This document shows positions 54,552-63,857 of a stretch of 64,000 nucleotides of DNA, in pieces (within the stretch, counting starts at the first letter, position 1; each line of letters starts with the position of its first letter). Under the pieces are notes generated by a model. That model was not told the origin of the DNA. It ran no database searches and worked only from the letters and a program-made list of their open reading frames with translations. Source of the DNA: Bryobacterales bacterium. Lineage in GTDB: Bacteria; Acidobacteriota; Terriglobia; Bryobacterales; Bryobacteraceae. A program made the translations under genes and the position numbers. Location: positions 119,332 through 183,331 of the forward strand of contig PLOR01000097.1 in NCBI GenBank assembly GCA_003142185.1, given 5' to 3'.

Positions 54552-56564
54552 CTACCAAACCCTGCACGCGTTGGCGCTGACCATCGGCTGGCCGGACTTG
54601 CACGAGAACGCTTTCTGGAACTCGGGCATGTTCTCCACCGTACCGATGGTGCGGAAGAGGCCGGGGGAATGCGGATCGGTGATCGCCCGTTGCCGCGCCT
54701 CTTGCGGCGACTGATTCTGGCACCAGACCTGCGCAAACCCCAGGAAGAAGCGCTGCTCGGGCGTGTATCCGTCGATGGTGGCGCCCTTGCCGTTCAGCGC
54801 GTTTTCCATTGCCATGTAAGCGACGCGCGCGCCTCCATTATCGGCCGTGTTCTCGCCCAGGGTCAGCTTGCCGTTCAGCTTTAAGTCATCCACGGCGGTG
54901 AAGCCTGAGTATTCGTCGGCGATGCACGCGGCGCGTTTTTCGAATGCGGCGCCATCGGCCGGCGTCCACCAGTCGCGCAGATTGCCGTCGCCATCGAACT
55001 TGCGGCCCTCATCGTCGAACCCGTGCGTCATTTCGTGGCCGATCACCGTTCCGATGGCGCCATAGTTCAAAGCCATGTCGCGGTGCGGATCGAAGAACGG
55101 AAGTTGCAGGATGCCGGCCGGAAAATTGATGCTGTTGAGCGGCGGGGAGTAGAACGCATTGACCGTGGGCGTCGTCATGTTCCATTCGGTTTTGTCGGTG
55201 GGCTTGCCGATCTTGTCGAGGTCGCGCTGCCGCGCAGCCTCCGCCATTTGCATGCTGTTGCCCAGGTAATCGTCGCGCGCAATCGTCACCGCGCTGTAGT
55301 CGCGCCACTTCTTGGGGTAGCCCACATTGTTGGTGATGGCGGCCAGTTTCGTCAGCGCGGCCTTCCTGGTATCTTCCGTCATCCACCCCAGCGTTTGGAT
55401 ATCCTGCCCTAAGGCCTTGTCGAGTTGGTCCACCAGCTCGGTGATCTGCCGCTTGGCATCGGGGCCGAAAGCGGTATCGATATACTTCTGCCCCAGCAGG
55501 TCGCCCAGGCCGCGGTCCACCGCCATCACACAGCGGAACTGGCGCGGGCGCGGCTCGCGGGCGCCGGTCAGGTACCGTTCCCAGAACTCGAAATTCTCTT
55601 TTTCAAACGCCTCGGGAAGAAGGTCCGCGAACCGCCGCAGCAGGTGGAAGGTCAGGTACGCGCGGAACGTTTCCATCGGCTGGTCCACGATGCCGGCCGC
55701 CATGCCCTTCAGGAAATCCGGATTGCTCACGTTGAGCGATTCGAAATCCGGTGCGTGCATAGCTGCGAAATAGGCGTCCCAGTCGAAGTGCACCAGCTCC
55801 GCCAGTTCCGCCCGCTTCATCATGTGATAACGCTTGAGTGGGTCGCGCATGCTGACGCGGTCGGTCGAATTCCGCGCCAGAATGGTCTCCATGTCCAATA
55901 CCATTTGGGCGTGAGTCTTGGCCGCTTCGGCCGGTTCGCCCGCCAGTTGCAGCATCTTCGCGACATGTTCCACGTAGCGCTGACGGATTTCCACCGACTT
56001 CGGATCGGTCTTCAGATAGTAATCGCGGTCGGGAAGCGAAAGTCCGCCCTGCTGAATGTTGGCGACGGTGCGGTTCGAGTTCTTGTAGTCCGGCTGTGAG
56101 TCGAACAGGAAAAACGCAGGCACTCCGATGAGCTGCAGGCGCACCGTTTCGTCGAAGATGTCGCTGTGGCCCGCGATTGCACCGATCCGTTCGAGTTCGG
56201 CCTTCAGCGGCGCGATGCCTTTTTGGTTGATGGTCGCGGTATCCATGCAACTGGCGAACTCATCGCCGAGCTTCTGCAGTGGGCTGCCGGTGACCACCTT
56301 CGCCAGCGCCGCTCTCTCCAGAATGTCGAGCAATACTTTCTCGTTGCGTTCGCTCACTTCGGTGAAGCGCGCATAGCGCGAGCGGTCGGACGGAAGCGGG
56401 TGCTGCGCGATCCACTTGCCGCAGGCATATTGATAGAAATCGACGCACGGATTCGCCGATCGGTCGACCGTGCTCGCGTCGAAAGCCGGGCCGGACGCGA
56501 CAGGATCGGCCGCCAGCGCTAATAGCGGCATGAACAGCGTAGCAAGCAGGAAACGTGAGCACAT
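54552..56564 (-). CDS. pepO: M13 family zinc metallopeptidase (neprilysin/PepO type)
   Basis: From the ATG at 56564 the protein is 670 residues and starts with a signal (CSRFLLATLFMPLLALAADP). M13 features are DRSANPCVDFYQYACGKWIA near the N-terminus, NAFYSPPLNSINFPAGILQL, the zinc site IGHEMTHGFDDEGRKFDGDG, the third zinc ligand in LGENTADNGGARVAYMAM and the family end CRVW. The upstream open codons to 56663 show no similarity. It is secreted or periplasmic and cleaves small peptides. A family C repeat lies between this gene and the AI-2E gene upstream. Confidence 0.95.
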   Translation of the reverse strand: MCSRFLLATLFMPLLALAADPVASGPAFDASTVDRSANPCVDFYQYACGKWIAQHPLPSDRSRYARFTEVSERNEKVLLDILERAALAKVVTGSPLQKLGDEFASCMDTATINQKGIAPLKAELERIGAIAGHSDIFDETVRLQLIGVPAFFLFDSQPDYKNSNRTVANIQQGGLSLPDRDYYLKTDPKSVEIRQRYVEHVAKMLQLAGEPAEAAKTHAQMVLDMETILARNSTDRVSMRDPLKRYHMMKRAELAELVHFDWDAYFAAMHAPDFESLNVSNPDFLKGMAAGIVDQPMETFRAYLTFHLLRRFADLLPEAFEKENFEFWERYLTGAREPRPRQFRCVMAVDRGLGDLLGQKYIDTAFGPDAKRQITELVDQLDKALGQDIQTLGWMTEDTRKAALTKLAAITNNVGYPKKWRDYSAVTIARDDYLGNSMQMAEAARQRDLDKIGKPTDKTEWNMTTPTVNAFYSPPLNSINFPAGILQLPFFDPHRDMALNYGAIGTVIGHEMTHGFDDEGRKFDGDGNLRDWWTPADGAAFEKRAACIADEYSGFTAVDDLKLNGKLTLGENTADNGGARVAYMAMENALNGKGATIDGYTPEQRFFLGFAQVWCQNQSPQEARQRAITDPHSPGLFRTIGTVENMPEFQKAFSCKSGQPMVSANACRVW

Positions 56565-56620
56565 AGGAATCAGACCGAACCTTTCTTTTCTTTTTGGTTG
56601 AATTGGAGTCGTCGAGACGT

Positions 56621-56646
56621 GACCGCTCCCTTTGGTCGCGGCTCCG
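56621..56646 (-). repeat. Intergenic repeat family C, copy 3
   Basis: GACCGCTCCCTTTGGTCGCG then GCTCCG, reverse orientation relative to 47585. Confidence 0.75.
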
Positions 56647-56678
56647 TGGGCGCGTGGCTGCATGAAGCGGTCATGGTA

Positions 56679-57902
56679 TTAATCGCCCAAGAACTTGCCG
56701 ATCGGCCGCAGGCCTTTGACGTTATCGCACACGGCTTTGATCGCAGCGGTCATGGGAATCGCCAGCAGCAGGCCCGGCGCATCCCATAGAAAGCCCCACA
56801 GCATCAGCGAAAACGTAACCACCAGCGGATTGAGATGGACGCGCGAGCCCACCACCTTCGGGTATAGCAGGTTGAGCGCCGCCAGGTGCAGCGCCGCCAC
56901 CACGCCCATCACGCCAGCGTACACCGGAACCCGGTTGATCGCCAGCGCCGAAAACAGCGGCGGCACCATGGCGAGCGGCAGTCCCACGTAAGGCACCAGG
57001 CTCAGAAATCCGCTCAGTGGCCCTACCAGCATGGGATACGGCAGCCGCATCATCCAGAACACGGCCGAGCTCGACACGGCCAGCAGGAATCCTAGCACGA
57101 AGTTCCCCACCACGAAGGCCCGCACCATTTCGGCCACGCCTTGCAGGCTGCGCGCGGCCACCAGGCGGTCTTCGCCGTGAAAGAACTGGAGGAAGCTGCG
57201 GTTGATATGGTCGTGCCAGCTCAGCATGAAGTAAACCAGGAACGGCACGAAAGACGCTGTCAGCAGAATCTGGTAAAAAGAGCCGATGTTGGCGGAAACA
57301 AAATCGGCCACCGGCGTTCGCTCTTCGTGAATCCGCACTTCCGGGATGACGGCGGGTTGGGCCGCGGCCGGCGGCTGCGTCTTAGAGCGTTTGCCCCCGC
57401 GCGCCGGCTGCGGCTGCGGCGGCGGGGGCGGCTTGTTGGGAGCCAGCAGGCGCCACGTTTGCTGTTCGGCGTCGGCAACCTTCTGCTGCACGCCTTCTAC
57501 AATCTGGCCGATGCGTTCGCCGTACCGCGGCAGGTCGCCCATCAGCACGGCCAATTGCGAGTAAGCCCCGGCGCCCACCACGTACAAAAACAGCAGCGCC
57601 ACGGTGCACACCACGAAGCTGGCCAGCGGCCGCGGAAAGCGAATGCGCGTCAGCAGCACCACGAAGGGCTCCAGGATAAAAGCGATGATCACCGCCACCA
57701 CCGACGTGATGAAGAAGACGCGGCCGAAATACAGCACCGCGATGATCACGCCGATCGCCACCACGGGCATGGCAAGCTGGCGGGCATCGTGTGCGGCTTT
57801 GGCCGCGCTGGCAGCGGTGCCGGACTGAGTGATCAGCGCCACGGTGCGAACCGGACCTTTTGTCTCGAATGTAGCACGCGCGCGCGGGTATGGCACGCGC
57901 AC
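56679..57902 (-). CDS. AI-2E family transporter (PerM/YhhT type)
   Basis: The 407-residue protein has about seven to eight membrane helices. VVAIGVIIAVLYFGRVFFIT and SVVAVIIAFILEPFVVLLTR lie near the N-terminus. In the middle is a long extracytoplasmic or cytoplasmic loop rich in Pro, Gln and Lys (about residues 160-195) that is unusual. LTASFVPFLVYFMLSWHDHI and GPLSGFLSLVPYVGLPLAMV then follow, and the end LKGLRPIGKFLGD-like is typical. Relatives export quorum-sensing AI-2 or other solutes. The start may instead be the GTG at 57842 (VALITQSG), since the first 20 codons are atypical. It is divergent from ruvX. Confidence 0.88.
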   Translation of the reverse strand: MRVPYPRARATFETKGPVRTVALITQSGTAASAAKAAHDARQLAMPVVAIGVIIAVLYFGRVFFITSVVAVIIAFILEPFVVLLTRIRFPRPLASFVVCTVALLFLYVVGAGAYSQLAVLMGDLPRYGERIGQIVEGVQQKVADAEQQTWRLLAPNKPPPPPQPQPARGGKRSKTQPPAAAQPAVIPEVRIHEERTPVADFVSANIGSFYQILLTASFVPFLVYFMLSWHDHINRSFLQFFHGEDRLVAARSLQGVAEMVRAFVVGNFVLGFLLAVSSSAVFWMMRLPYPMLVGPLSGFLSLVPYVGLPLAMVPPLFSALAINRVPVYAGVMGVVAALHLAALNLLYPKVVGSRVHLNPLVVTFSLMLWGFLWDAPGLLLAIPMTAAIKAVCDNVKGLRPIGKFLGD

Positions 57903-57916
57903 GCGTCTATAATGTA

Positions 57917-58345
57917 ATGGAATTGACCGAACCGCATTCCCGCATTCTGGCGCTCGATCTCGGCAAGCGGCGCATCGGCCTCGCCATCAGCGATCCGTTG
58001 GGTGTCACCGCGCAGGGCCTTCCCAACCTCGACCGCACCAACAAGCGCGCCGATCTGGATGCGCTCGAGCGGCTGGCGCGCGATCGCGAGGCCGGCTCGT
58101 TCCTGATGGGCAACCCCATCAACATGAGCGGCAACGAAGGCCGCCAATCGGCGTGGGTGCGCGAATTCGCCGGCGCGCTGGAGCGGCGCACCGGTCTGCC
58201 GGTGACGCTGTGGGATGAGCGGCTCACCAGCGTGGAAGCCGGCCGCGTGCTCCGCTCGAGCGGCATCAGCATCCAGAAGCGCGCCGCCGCGGTCGACCGG
58301 CTTTCCGCCGTAATCCTGCTGCAGAGCTACCTCGATTCGTTATGA
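57917..58345 (+). CDS. ruvX: Putative pre-16S rRNA nuclease / Holliday junction resolvase (YqgF/RuvX)
   Basis: The ATG at 57917 gives 142 residues: ILALDLGKRRIGLAISDPLG with the first active-site Asp, FLMGNPINMSGNEGRQSAWV, TLWDERLTSVEAGRVLRSSG with Asp-Glu and AAVDRLSAVILLQSYLDSL with the last Asp. It has an RNase H-like fold and processes the 5' end of 16S rRNA. A TATAAT at 57908-57913 lies only 3 nt before the ATG, too close for that codon to be leaderless from it. It overlaps mltG by 4 bp. Confidence 0.94.
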   Translation: MELTEPHSRILALDLGKRRIGLAISDPLGVTAQGLPNLDRTNKRADLDALERLARDREAGSFLMGNPINMSGNEGRQSAWVREFAGALERRTGLPVTLWDERLTSVEAGRVLRSSGISIQKRAAAVDRLSAVILLQSYLDSL

Positions 58346-59331
58346 AACTCGCGCATCGTCTTGGCATAGCGATCCTGGCCATCGTGGCCGCCGCCGGTTG
58401 GTGCGGCTGGCGGCTCACCCGGCCTTACCAGGCGTTCGGCGCGGAGACCTTCGTCGAGTTTCCGCGCGGCACCGGCTCGCGCGCCCTGGCCGCGGCTCTC
58501 GCCCAGGCAGGCGTAATCCGTAGCCGGTGGGATTTTCTGCTGGCAAGAGCTCTCTCTCCCAGCCGCGTGCTTCGCGCCGGCGAATATCGCTTCACCCGGC
58601 CCGCATCGCCGCTCGACGTCTTCGACCGCATCGCGCGCGGCGATTCGTTCTATTACGCGCTGGTGGTGCCGGAGGGCAGGAACATGTTCGATATTGCCGC
58701 CGCCGCCGCGAATCTGGGACTTTTCACCGCCCCCAAATTCCTCGATGCGGCGCGCGATCCGGCGCTCATTCGCGATCTCGATCCCGATGCGCCCACTCTC
58801 GAAGGCTACCTCTTCCCCAGCACGTACCACGTGGGCCGCCACACTACTCCAGCCGCGCTGTGCCGCATCATGACCGCGCGGTTCCGCGACGCCTGGAGCA
58901 AGCTGGGAGGCGCCGCGTCCGTGCATCGCACGGTCACTCTTGCGTCGCTGGTCGAGAAGGAAAGCAAGCTGCCCGACGAAAGGCCGCGCGTGGCCGCCGT
59001 CTTCGTCAACCGGCTGCGCCTGGGAATGACGCTCGATTGCGACCCGTCCACCATTTACGCTGCGCTGGTAGAGGCTCGCTACAGCGGTGCGATCCACCGC
59101 TCCGATCTCGAAAGCGGCAACCCGTACAACACGTACCGCCATCCCGGCTTGCCGCCTGGCCCGATCGCCAATCCCGGTTTGGATGCCATCCGCGCCGTGC
59201 TGGCGCCGGCCGATACCGATGCTCTCTATTTCGTGCTGCGTCCGGATGGCTCCGGCGCGCATCAGTTTTCCAGCAACATGGCCGCCCACCAGGCTGCCGT
59301 CGCCCTGTACCGCCGTGCCAAGAAAAAATAG
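58342..59331 (+). CDS. mltG: Endolytic murein transglycosylase MltG
   Basis: The 329-residue protein has one N-terminal membrane helix (GIAILAIVAAAGWCGWRLTR), a LysM-like region (LAAALAQAGVIRSRWDFLLA) and the YceG catalytic core: LEGYLFPSTYHVGRHTTPAA with the catalytic Glu, TLASLVEKESKLPDERPRVA, LDCDPSTIYA, NPYNTYRHPGLPPGPIANPG and the end AVLAPADTDALYFVLRPDGS. It cuts nascent peptidoglycan and sets strand length. It overlaps ruvX and the next gene, a compact three-gene operon. Confidence 0.95.
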   Translation: MKLAHRLGIAILAIVAAAGWCGWRLTRPYQAFGAETFVEFPRGTGSRALAAALAQAGVIRSRWDFLLARALSPSRVLRAGEYRFTRPASPLDVFDRIARGDSFYYALVVPEGRNMFDIAAAAANLGLFTAPKFLDAARDPALIRDLDPDAPTLEGYLFPSTYHVGRHTTPAALCRIMTARFRDAWSKLGGAASVHRTVTLASLVEKESKLPDERPRVAAVFVNRLRLGMTLDCDPSTIYAALVEARYSGAIHRSDLESGNPYNTYRHPGLPPGPIANPGLDAIRAVLAPADTDALYFVLRPDGSGAHQFSSNMAAHQAAVALYRRAKKK

Positions 59332-59800
59332 CCCCGAGGCGGACCGTCCCTCAACCAAGCGCCGGCTGGCCGGGTACCTGGCGAGCCGCCAGCCCGAGCG
59401 CATCACTGAGGCCGTCTGGCTTGAGGTGCGCGCTGACCTTTCCCCCGTCTCCGATAGCTACCTGCGCGACCTGCTGCAGGCCACCCAAATCCCCTTCGAC
59501 CAGCCGTGGGCCGGCATCCGTCAACACACCCTTGAAGAACTGGAAAGCTCCTTGCGCGGGATGCTGGAAGTGTACCTCGCCGCCGAGGCTGCGGGCGACC
59601 GCGAGCGCGCCCGCTATGCCCGCCGCCAGGTGATCGCCGCCAAGGATCGCGCTAGGTTCACTTCGCGCAATCCCCGCTGCAGCCCCGAAAAACGGGCCGT
59701 GAAAGAAGAGATGGTCCAGTGGATGCTCGTGTGGCTGGAAAACCCCGCAGTATTCGCAGCCTGGGTGGAAGCCCGCAAACGGCTGCAGGCGCGCGTATAG
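59315..59800 (+). CDS. Conserved hypothetical protein downstream of mltG
   Basis: The best start is the GTG at 59315, 17 bp inside mltG, giving 161 residues. It is helical and soluble: STKRRLAGYLASRQPERITE, AVWLEVRADLSPVSDSYLRD, LLQATQIPFDQPWAGIRQHT and AKDRARFTSRNPRCSPEKRA, then MVQWMLVWLENPAVFAAWVE. I know similar proteins only as uncharacterised acidobacterial ones. Translational coupling to mltG suggests a connected role, but no motif supports a specific one. Confidence 0.72.
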   Translation: MPRKNSPEADRPSTKRRLAGYLASRQPERITEAVWLEVRADLSPVSDSYLRDLLQATQIPFDQPWAGIRQHTLEELESSLRGMLEVYLAAEAAGDRERARYARRQVIAAKDRARFTSRNPRCSPEKRAVKEEMVQWMLVWLENPAVFAAWVEARKRLQARV

Positions 59801-59917
59801 ACAGGCGCGCGGTTTGCCGCTTCCAACTGCAACGGACCGCCAGGCATGGGGTCATTTTTGGTGGTGTGCTATAAGACACAATCGTCATTTTCGCTCCGCT
59901 GTTATAGACTGGACAGA

Positions 59918-60781
59918 ATGCACTCGGGGTCCCTCGCCATCTTCTTGGCGGCTCTGCTCGAACTGTCTTCGCTCCCCGTTTCCCGGGCGGCGAGCTCGCG
60001 GTTCGCGGTGCTGGATGGGCACAAAATCCATTACCTGAGCTTCGGCCAGGGCGATCGGGCGGTGGTTTTCATCCACGGCTGGACCTGCGATTCCACGTTC
60101 TGGAAGATGCAGGCTCCGGTCTATGAGAAACGCCGCTCGCTGCTGATCGACCTGCCGGGCCACGGCCTCAGCGACAAACCGGAGATCCCATACACGATGG
60201 AGTTATTTGCGCGCGCCGTGAACGCGGTGATGACCGATGCCAAGGTGGGCCCGGCGACGCTGGTGGGACACAGCATGGGGACGCCGGTTGCGATCGAGTT
60301 TCTTCGCCTGTATCCTCGCCGGGTGGCGGGACTGGTCATCGTGGACGGGTTCGTCCCCCAGCCGCCGAACGGCGATGCCGAGCGCGAGACCGAGAGGCGG
60401 CGCAAACAACTGGCGTACAGCTTTCGGGGGCCCGATTACAAGACCGCCGCGAATCGCGTGCTGGACTTCATGTTCACCGAGCAAACGCCGCCCTCTTTGC
60501 GGGAGGAGATCACCGCGAAGATGCTGCGCGTGCCGCAGTACGTGATGGCCTCGGCGATGGCGGGCATGACGGCCATGCCACCGGTTACCGAAAGCTGGCC
60601 AAAGCTTCCGGTGGCGGCGATGATGGTGAAGCGTTACAACTCCACCCCGTACCAGGATTTTCTGAAAACGCACTTCCATCTGGTCGACTATCGGGATTTC
60701 GAGGGCGCCGGGCACTTCCTGATGCTGGAGCAACCGGACGCTGTCAACGGACTGCTGCAGCGCTTCCTGGACCGGCAGTAG
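59918..60781 (+). CDS. Exported alpha/beta hydrolase
   Basis: The ATG at 59918 gives 287 residues with a signal-like N-terminus (SLAIFLAALLELSSLPVSRA). Catalytic features are VVFIHGWTCDSTFW, the nucleophile elbow LVGHSMGTPVAIEFLRLYPR (Ser at about residue 118), VIVDGFVPQP and the late His in FEGAGHFLMLEQPDAVNGLL. It is an ordinary lid-bearing hydrolase of unknown substrate, likely in the periplasm. The longer open frame from 59846 lacks similarity. Confidence 0.88.
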   Translation: MHSGSLAIFLAALLELSSLPVSRAASSRFAVLDGHKIHYLSFGQGDRAVVFIHGWTCDSTFWKMQAPVYEKRRSLLIDLPGHGLSDKPEIPYTMELFARAVNAVMTDAKVGPATLVGHSMGTPVAIEFLRLYPRRVAGLVIVDGFVPQPPNGDAERETERRRKQLAYSFRGPDYKTAANRVLDFMFTEQTPPSLREEITAKMLRVPQYVMASAMAGMTAMPPVTESWPKLPVAAMMVKRYNSTPYQDFLKTHFHLVDYRDFEGAGHFLMLEQPDAVNGLLQRFLDRQ

Positions 60782-60837
60782 AACGGGCCAAGGTGAACGG
60801 GGCTCGATCGTCTACCCCACCTATCGCGCGTTGGACA

Positions 60838-60843
60838 TATAAT
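60838..60843 (+). promoter_or_regulatory. Possible -10 of the korAB operon
   Basis: TATAAT at 60838-60843 in TTGGACATATAATCTAGG; no clear -35 at 17 bp. The leader to the ATG at 60900 would be about 50 nt. Confidence 0.35.
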
Positions 60844-60899
60844 CTAGGTAGCAGAGTGAACTGGGTCATCTACCCTTGCAGAAGGGATCATCCTCACAA

Positions 60900-62744
60900 A
60901 TGTCCACGCTAGAAGTTTCGCCGGCGGAGCCCCTGTCCGCCCACGCCGGCCGTTCGGTCGTTAACGATTTCAGCCTCCAGGTCGCCACCGTCAACGGGTC
61001 CGGTAGCCAAACCGCCAACTCGGTTCTGATGCGCGCCATCTTTCAGATGGGCATCCCGGTTTCGGGCAAGAACATGTTCCCGTCGAACATCGCCGGGCTG
61101 CCCACGTGGTTCACCATCCGCGCCAGCAAGTACGGCTATGTCGGACGCCGCAAGGAAATCGATTTCCTGGTGGCGATGAACCCGGAAACCGCGCGAGAGG
61201 ACGTCATGAAGCTCGAGGCCGGCGCGGCGGTGGTCTACGATGAGCCGCTCAAGCTCAGCCAACTGCGCGGCGATCTGCACTTCTACCCGGTGCCGTTCGA
61301 CAAGCTGGTGGGGCCGGTGTGCCCCGATGCCAAGCTGCGCAAGCTGGTGCGCAACATGATCTACGACGGCGTGGTGGCGTGGCTGCTTTCGATCGAAATG
61401 GAAGAGGTGCACCGCGCGCTGGTGAAGCAGTTCGGCAAGCGCAAGGCCAAGGCTGCCGAACTCAACTGGGGCGCCGCGCAGGCCGGCTTTGATTACGCTT
61501 CCAAGACTCTCACCAAGGCCGATCCCTGCCGCGTGGAGCGCATGAATGCGACCGCCGGCAAGATCATCGTCGATGGCAATGCCGCGTGCGCCCTGGGCGC
61601 CATGTTCGCCGGCGTTACCGTGGTCACCTGGTACCCCATCACGCCGTCCTCTTCGCTGGTCGAAACGCTGATCGGATACATGCGGCGTTTCCGCGTGGAG
61701 CCGGAAACCGGCAAGGCCACCTACGCCATCGTGCAGGCCGAGGACGAATTGGCTTCCATCGGCATGGCGCTCGGCGCCGGCTGGGCGGGCGCGCGGTCGA
61801 TGACCGCTACCGCCGGCCCCGGCCTCTCGCTGATGTCCGAATTCATCGGCCTGGGCTATTACGCCGAAGTGCCGGCGGTGATCTACGATGTGGAGCGCGT
61901 CGGCCCCTCCACCGGCCTGCCCACCCGCACCCAGCAGGGCGACCTGCTGATGACCGCCTTCCTCTCCCATGGCGACACGAAGCACCCCATGTTCTTCCCT
62001 TGCTCCATGGAAGAATGCTTCACCATGTCGATCGAGGCCTTCGAATTCGCCGAGCGCTTTCAGACGCCGGTATTCATCCTCACCGATCTCGATCTCGGCA
62101 TGAACAACTGGATGTCCGATCCGTTCCCCTATCCGGAAAAGCCGATGAACCGCGGCAAAGTGCTGACGGCGGAAGATCTGGACCGGCTCGGCGGCTTCGC
62201 GCGCTACCTGGACGTGGATGGCGATGGCGTTGGCTACCGCACGCTCCCCGGCACCAATCACACGAAAGCCGGCTACTTCACCCGCGGCAGCGGCCACAAT
62301 GAGAACGCGCAGTACACCGAGCGCGAAGACGACTATATCAACAACATGGACCGCCTCGCCCACAAGTTCGAGGTGATGCGCAGCCATGTCCCCGAGCCCG
62401 CTGAGGAAACGCGCGCCGGCGCCCGCATCGGCATCATCGCCATCGGCAGCTCGGATTACGCGGCGCGCGAAAGCTGCGACCAGTTGCAGGCCGAATACGG
62501 CGTCGCGGTGAGCTACCTGCGGCTGCGGGCCTACCCGTTCACGAAGCATCTGGAAGAGTTCATCCGCCGCCACGACCGCGTTTACGTGATCGATCAGAAC
62601 CGCGATGCGCAGCTCCTGATGCTGATGCGCATGGAGCTGGAGCCGGACCTGATCGCCCGGCTGCGTAGCGTGCGCTACTACGGCGGGATGCCCATCGACG
62701 CCCGCACCATCACCGATACGATCGTCAAACAGGAGGGGAAATGA
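60900..62744 (+). CDS. korA: 2-oxoacid:ferredoxin oxidoreductase subunit alpha (gamma-alpha fusion)
   Basis: The ATG at 60900 gives 614 residues; a start at 60876 is an alternative. The first about 200 residues are the gamma domain (VNGSGSQTANSVLMRAIFQM, GKNMFPSNIAGLPTWFTIRA). The rest is the pyrimidine-binding alpha domain (GNAACALGAMFAGVTVVTWY, PITPSSSLVETL, GLPTRTQQGDLLMTAFLSHG). This fusion is typical of 2-oxoglutarate and related ferredoxin oxidoreductases such as KorA. With KorB it converts a 2-oxoacid, CoA and ferredoxin to acyl-CoA and carbon dioxide. It overlaps korB by 4 bp. Confidence 0.93.
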   Translation: MSTLEVSPAEPLSAHAGRSVVNDFSLQVATVNGSGSQTANSVLMRAIFQMGIPVSGKNMFPSNIAGLPTWFTIRASKYGYVGRRKEIDFLVAMNPETAREDVMKLEAGAAVVYDEPLKLSQLRGDLHFYPVPFDKLVGPVCPDAKLRKLVRNMIYDGVVAWLLSIEMEEVHRALVKQFGKRKAKAAELNWGAAQAGFDYASKTLTKADPCRVERMNATAGKIIVDGNAACALGAMFAGVTVVTWYPITPSSSLVETLIGYMRRFRVEPETGKATYAIVQAEDELASIGMALGAGWAGARSMTATAGPGLSLMSEFIGLGYYAEVPAVIYDVERVGPSTGLPTRTQQGDLLMTAFLSHGDTKHPMFFPCSMEECFTMSIEAFEFAERFQTPVFILTDLDLGMNNWMSDPFPYPEKPMNRGKVLTAEDLDRLGGFARYLDVDGDGVGYRTLPGTNHTKAGYFTRGSGHNENAQYTEREDDYINNMDRLAHKFEVMRSHVPEPAEETRAGARIGIIAIGSSDYAARESCDQLQAEYGVAVSYLRLRAYPFTKHLEEFIRRHDRVYVIDQNRDAQLLMLMRMELEPDLIARLRSVRYYGGMPIDARTITDTIVKQEGK

Positions 62745-63784
62745 GCACCGCCGCCGCGCCGCCGCCCAAGAAAACCAACCGCATCGGGCTCGAAGTCCTC
62801 AGCTATAAGGGCAGTAAAACCACGCTGTGCGCCGGCTGTGGCCACAATGCGATCTCCGAGCGCGTGGTGGAATGCTTCTACGAGCTCGGCGTGGAGCCCT
62901 GGCGGGTGGCCAAGCTTTCCGGCATTGGCTGCTCGTCGAAATCGCCCGCGTATTTCCTCGGCCTGTCGCATTCCTTCAATGGCGTGCACGGCCGCATGCC
63001 GGCCCTCGCCACCGGCGCCATCCTGGCCAATAGCAGCCTGCTCGGCCTGGGCGTCAGCGGCGATGGCGATACCGCTTCCATCGGCCTCGGCCAATTCATG
63101 CACATGGTGCGCCGCAACCTCCCGATGATCTATATCATCGAGGACAACGGCGTGTACGGCCTCACCAAGGGACAGTTCTCCGCCACCGCCAATGTTGGCT
63201 CCACGCTGAAGACCGGCGCGGCCAACGATCTGCCGCCGTTCGACTGCTGCGCGCTGGCCTTGAAGTGGGGCGCCACCTTTGTGGCACGCTCCTTCAGCGG
63301 CGATAAGAAACAGTTACAGGCCATCCTCAAAACCGCCATTTCCCATCGCGGCCTCTCGGTGATCGACGTGGTTTCTCCCTGCGTGACCTTCAACGATCAC
63401 CAGGGGTCCACCAAGAGCTACGCGTACATGAAAGAGCACGACCTGGTGCTGAACGAACTGGATTACGTGCCCGCCCAGGACGATATTGCGGTGGAGATTC
63501 CCGAAGGTGAAGCGATGGACGTGCGGCTGCACGACGGTTCCCACCTGCGGATCCGCAAGCTGGGCCGCGATTTCGATCCCACCAACCGCCTCGCCGCGCT
63601 GGCCGCCATCGAGGACGCCGAGTCCAAGGGCGAAGTGCTCACCGGCGTGCTCTACGTCAACACCGGCAAGCCCACCTTCCTCGACCTATTGAATCTTCCG
63701 GCCGAGCCCATCGCCACCCTGCCCGAATCGCGTGTGCGCCCCTCCCGCGCCGTGCTCGAAGAAGTGATGGAAGAACTGCGGTAG
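62741..63784 (+). CDS. korB: 2-oxoacid:ferredoxin oxidoreductase subunit beta
   Basis: The 347-residue protein has the cluster/TPP N-terminus (TTLCAGCGHNAISERVVECF, IGCSSKSPAYFLG), the TPP motif GVSGDGDTASIGLGQFMHMV, the loop NGVYGLTKGQFSATANVGST and a later CVTFNDHQGSTKSYAYMKEH. Cys27 and Cys30 with one further Cys are expected to bind a 4Fe-4S cluster. AGGAGG lies just before the overlapping ATG. No ferredoxin gene was recognised nearby. Its stop codon TAG is part of a family D repeat. Confidence 0.95.
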   Translation: MSTAAAPPPKKTNRIGLEVLSYKGSKTTLCAGCGHNAISERVVECFYELGVEPWRVAKLSGIGCSSKSPAYFLGLSHSFNGVHGRMPALATGAILANSSLLGLGVSGDGDTASIGLGQFMHMVRRNLPMIYIIEDNGVYGLTKGQFSATANVGSTLKTGAANDLPPFDCCALALKWGATFVARSFSGDKKQLQAILKTAISHRGLSVIDVVSPCVTFNDHQGSTKSYAYMKEHDLVLNELDYVPAQDDIAVEIPEGEAMDVRLHDGSHLRIRKLGRDFDPTNRLAALAAIEDAESKGEVLTGVLYVNTGKPTFLDLLNLPAEPIATLPESRVRPSRAVLEEVMEELR

Positions 63785-63857
63785 GCGCAGACGATCGGTT
63801 TTTGTCGTCTGTCGCGCCTCACCAGGGGACGCGCCGCCTGACAGTCTGTCCCACCTG
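63782..63857. repeat. Intergenic repeat family D, copy 5
   Basis: It starts on the korB stop codon with TAGGCGCAGACGATCGG, has GCGCCTCACCAGGGGACGCG in common with the copy at 46640, and ends GACAGTCTGTCCCACC. The remaining window to 64000 shows no further gene. Confidence 0.7.

Noticed and set aside
57908..57913. Perfect TATAAT before ruvX taken as a leaderless promoter
   Set aside because: It is only 3 nt from the ATG, which would place the transcript start inside the coding region, and no -35 is visible.
60909..62573. 554-codon minus-strand frame over korA
   Set aside because: Shadow frame; the plus strand encodes a complete oxidoreductase subunit.
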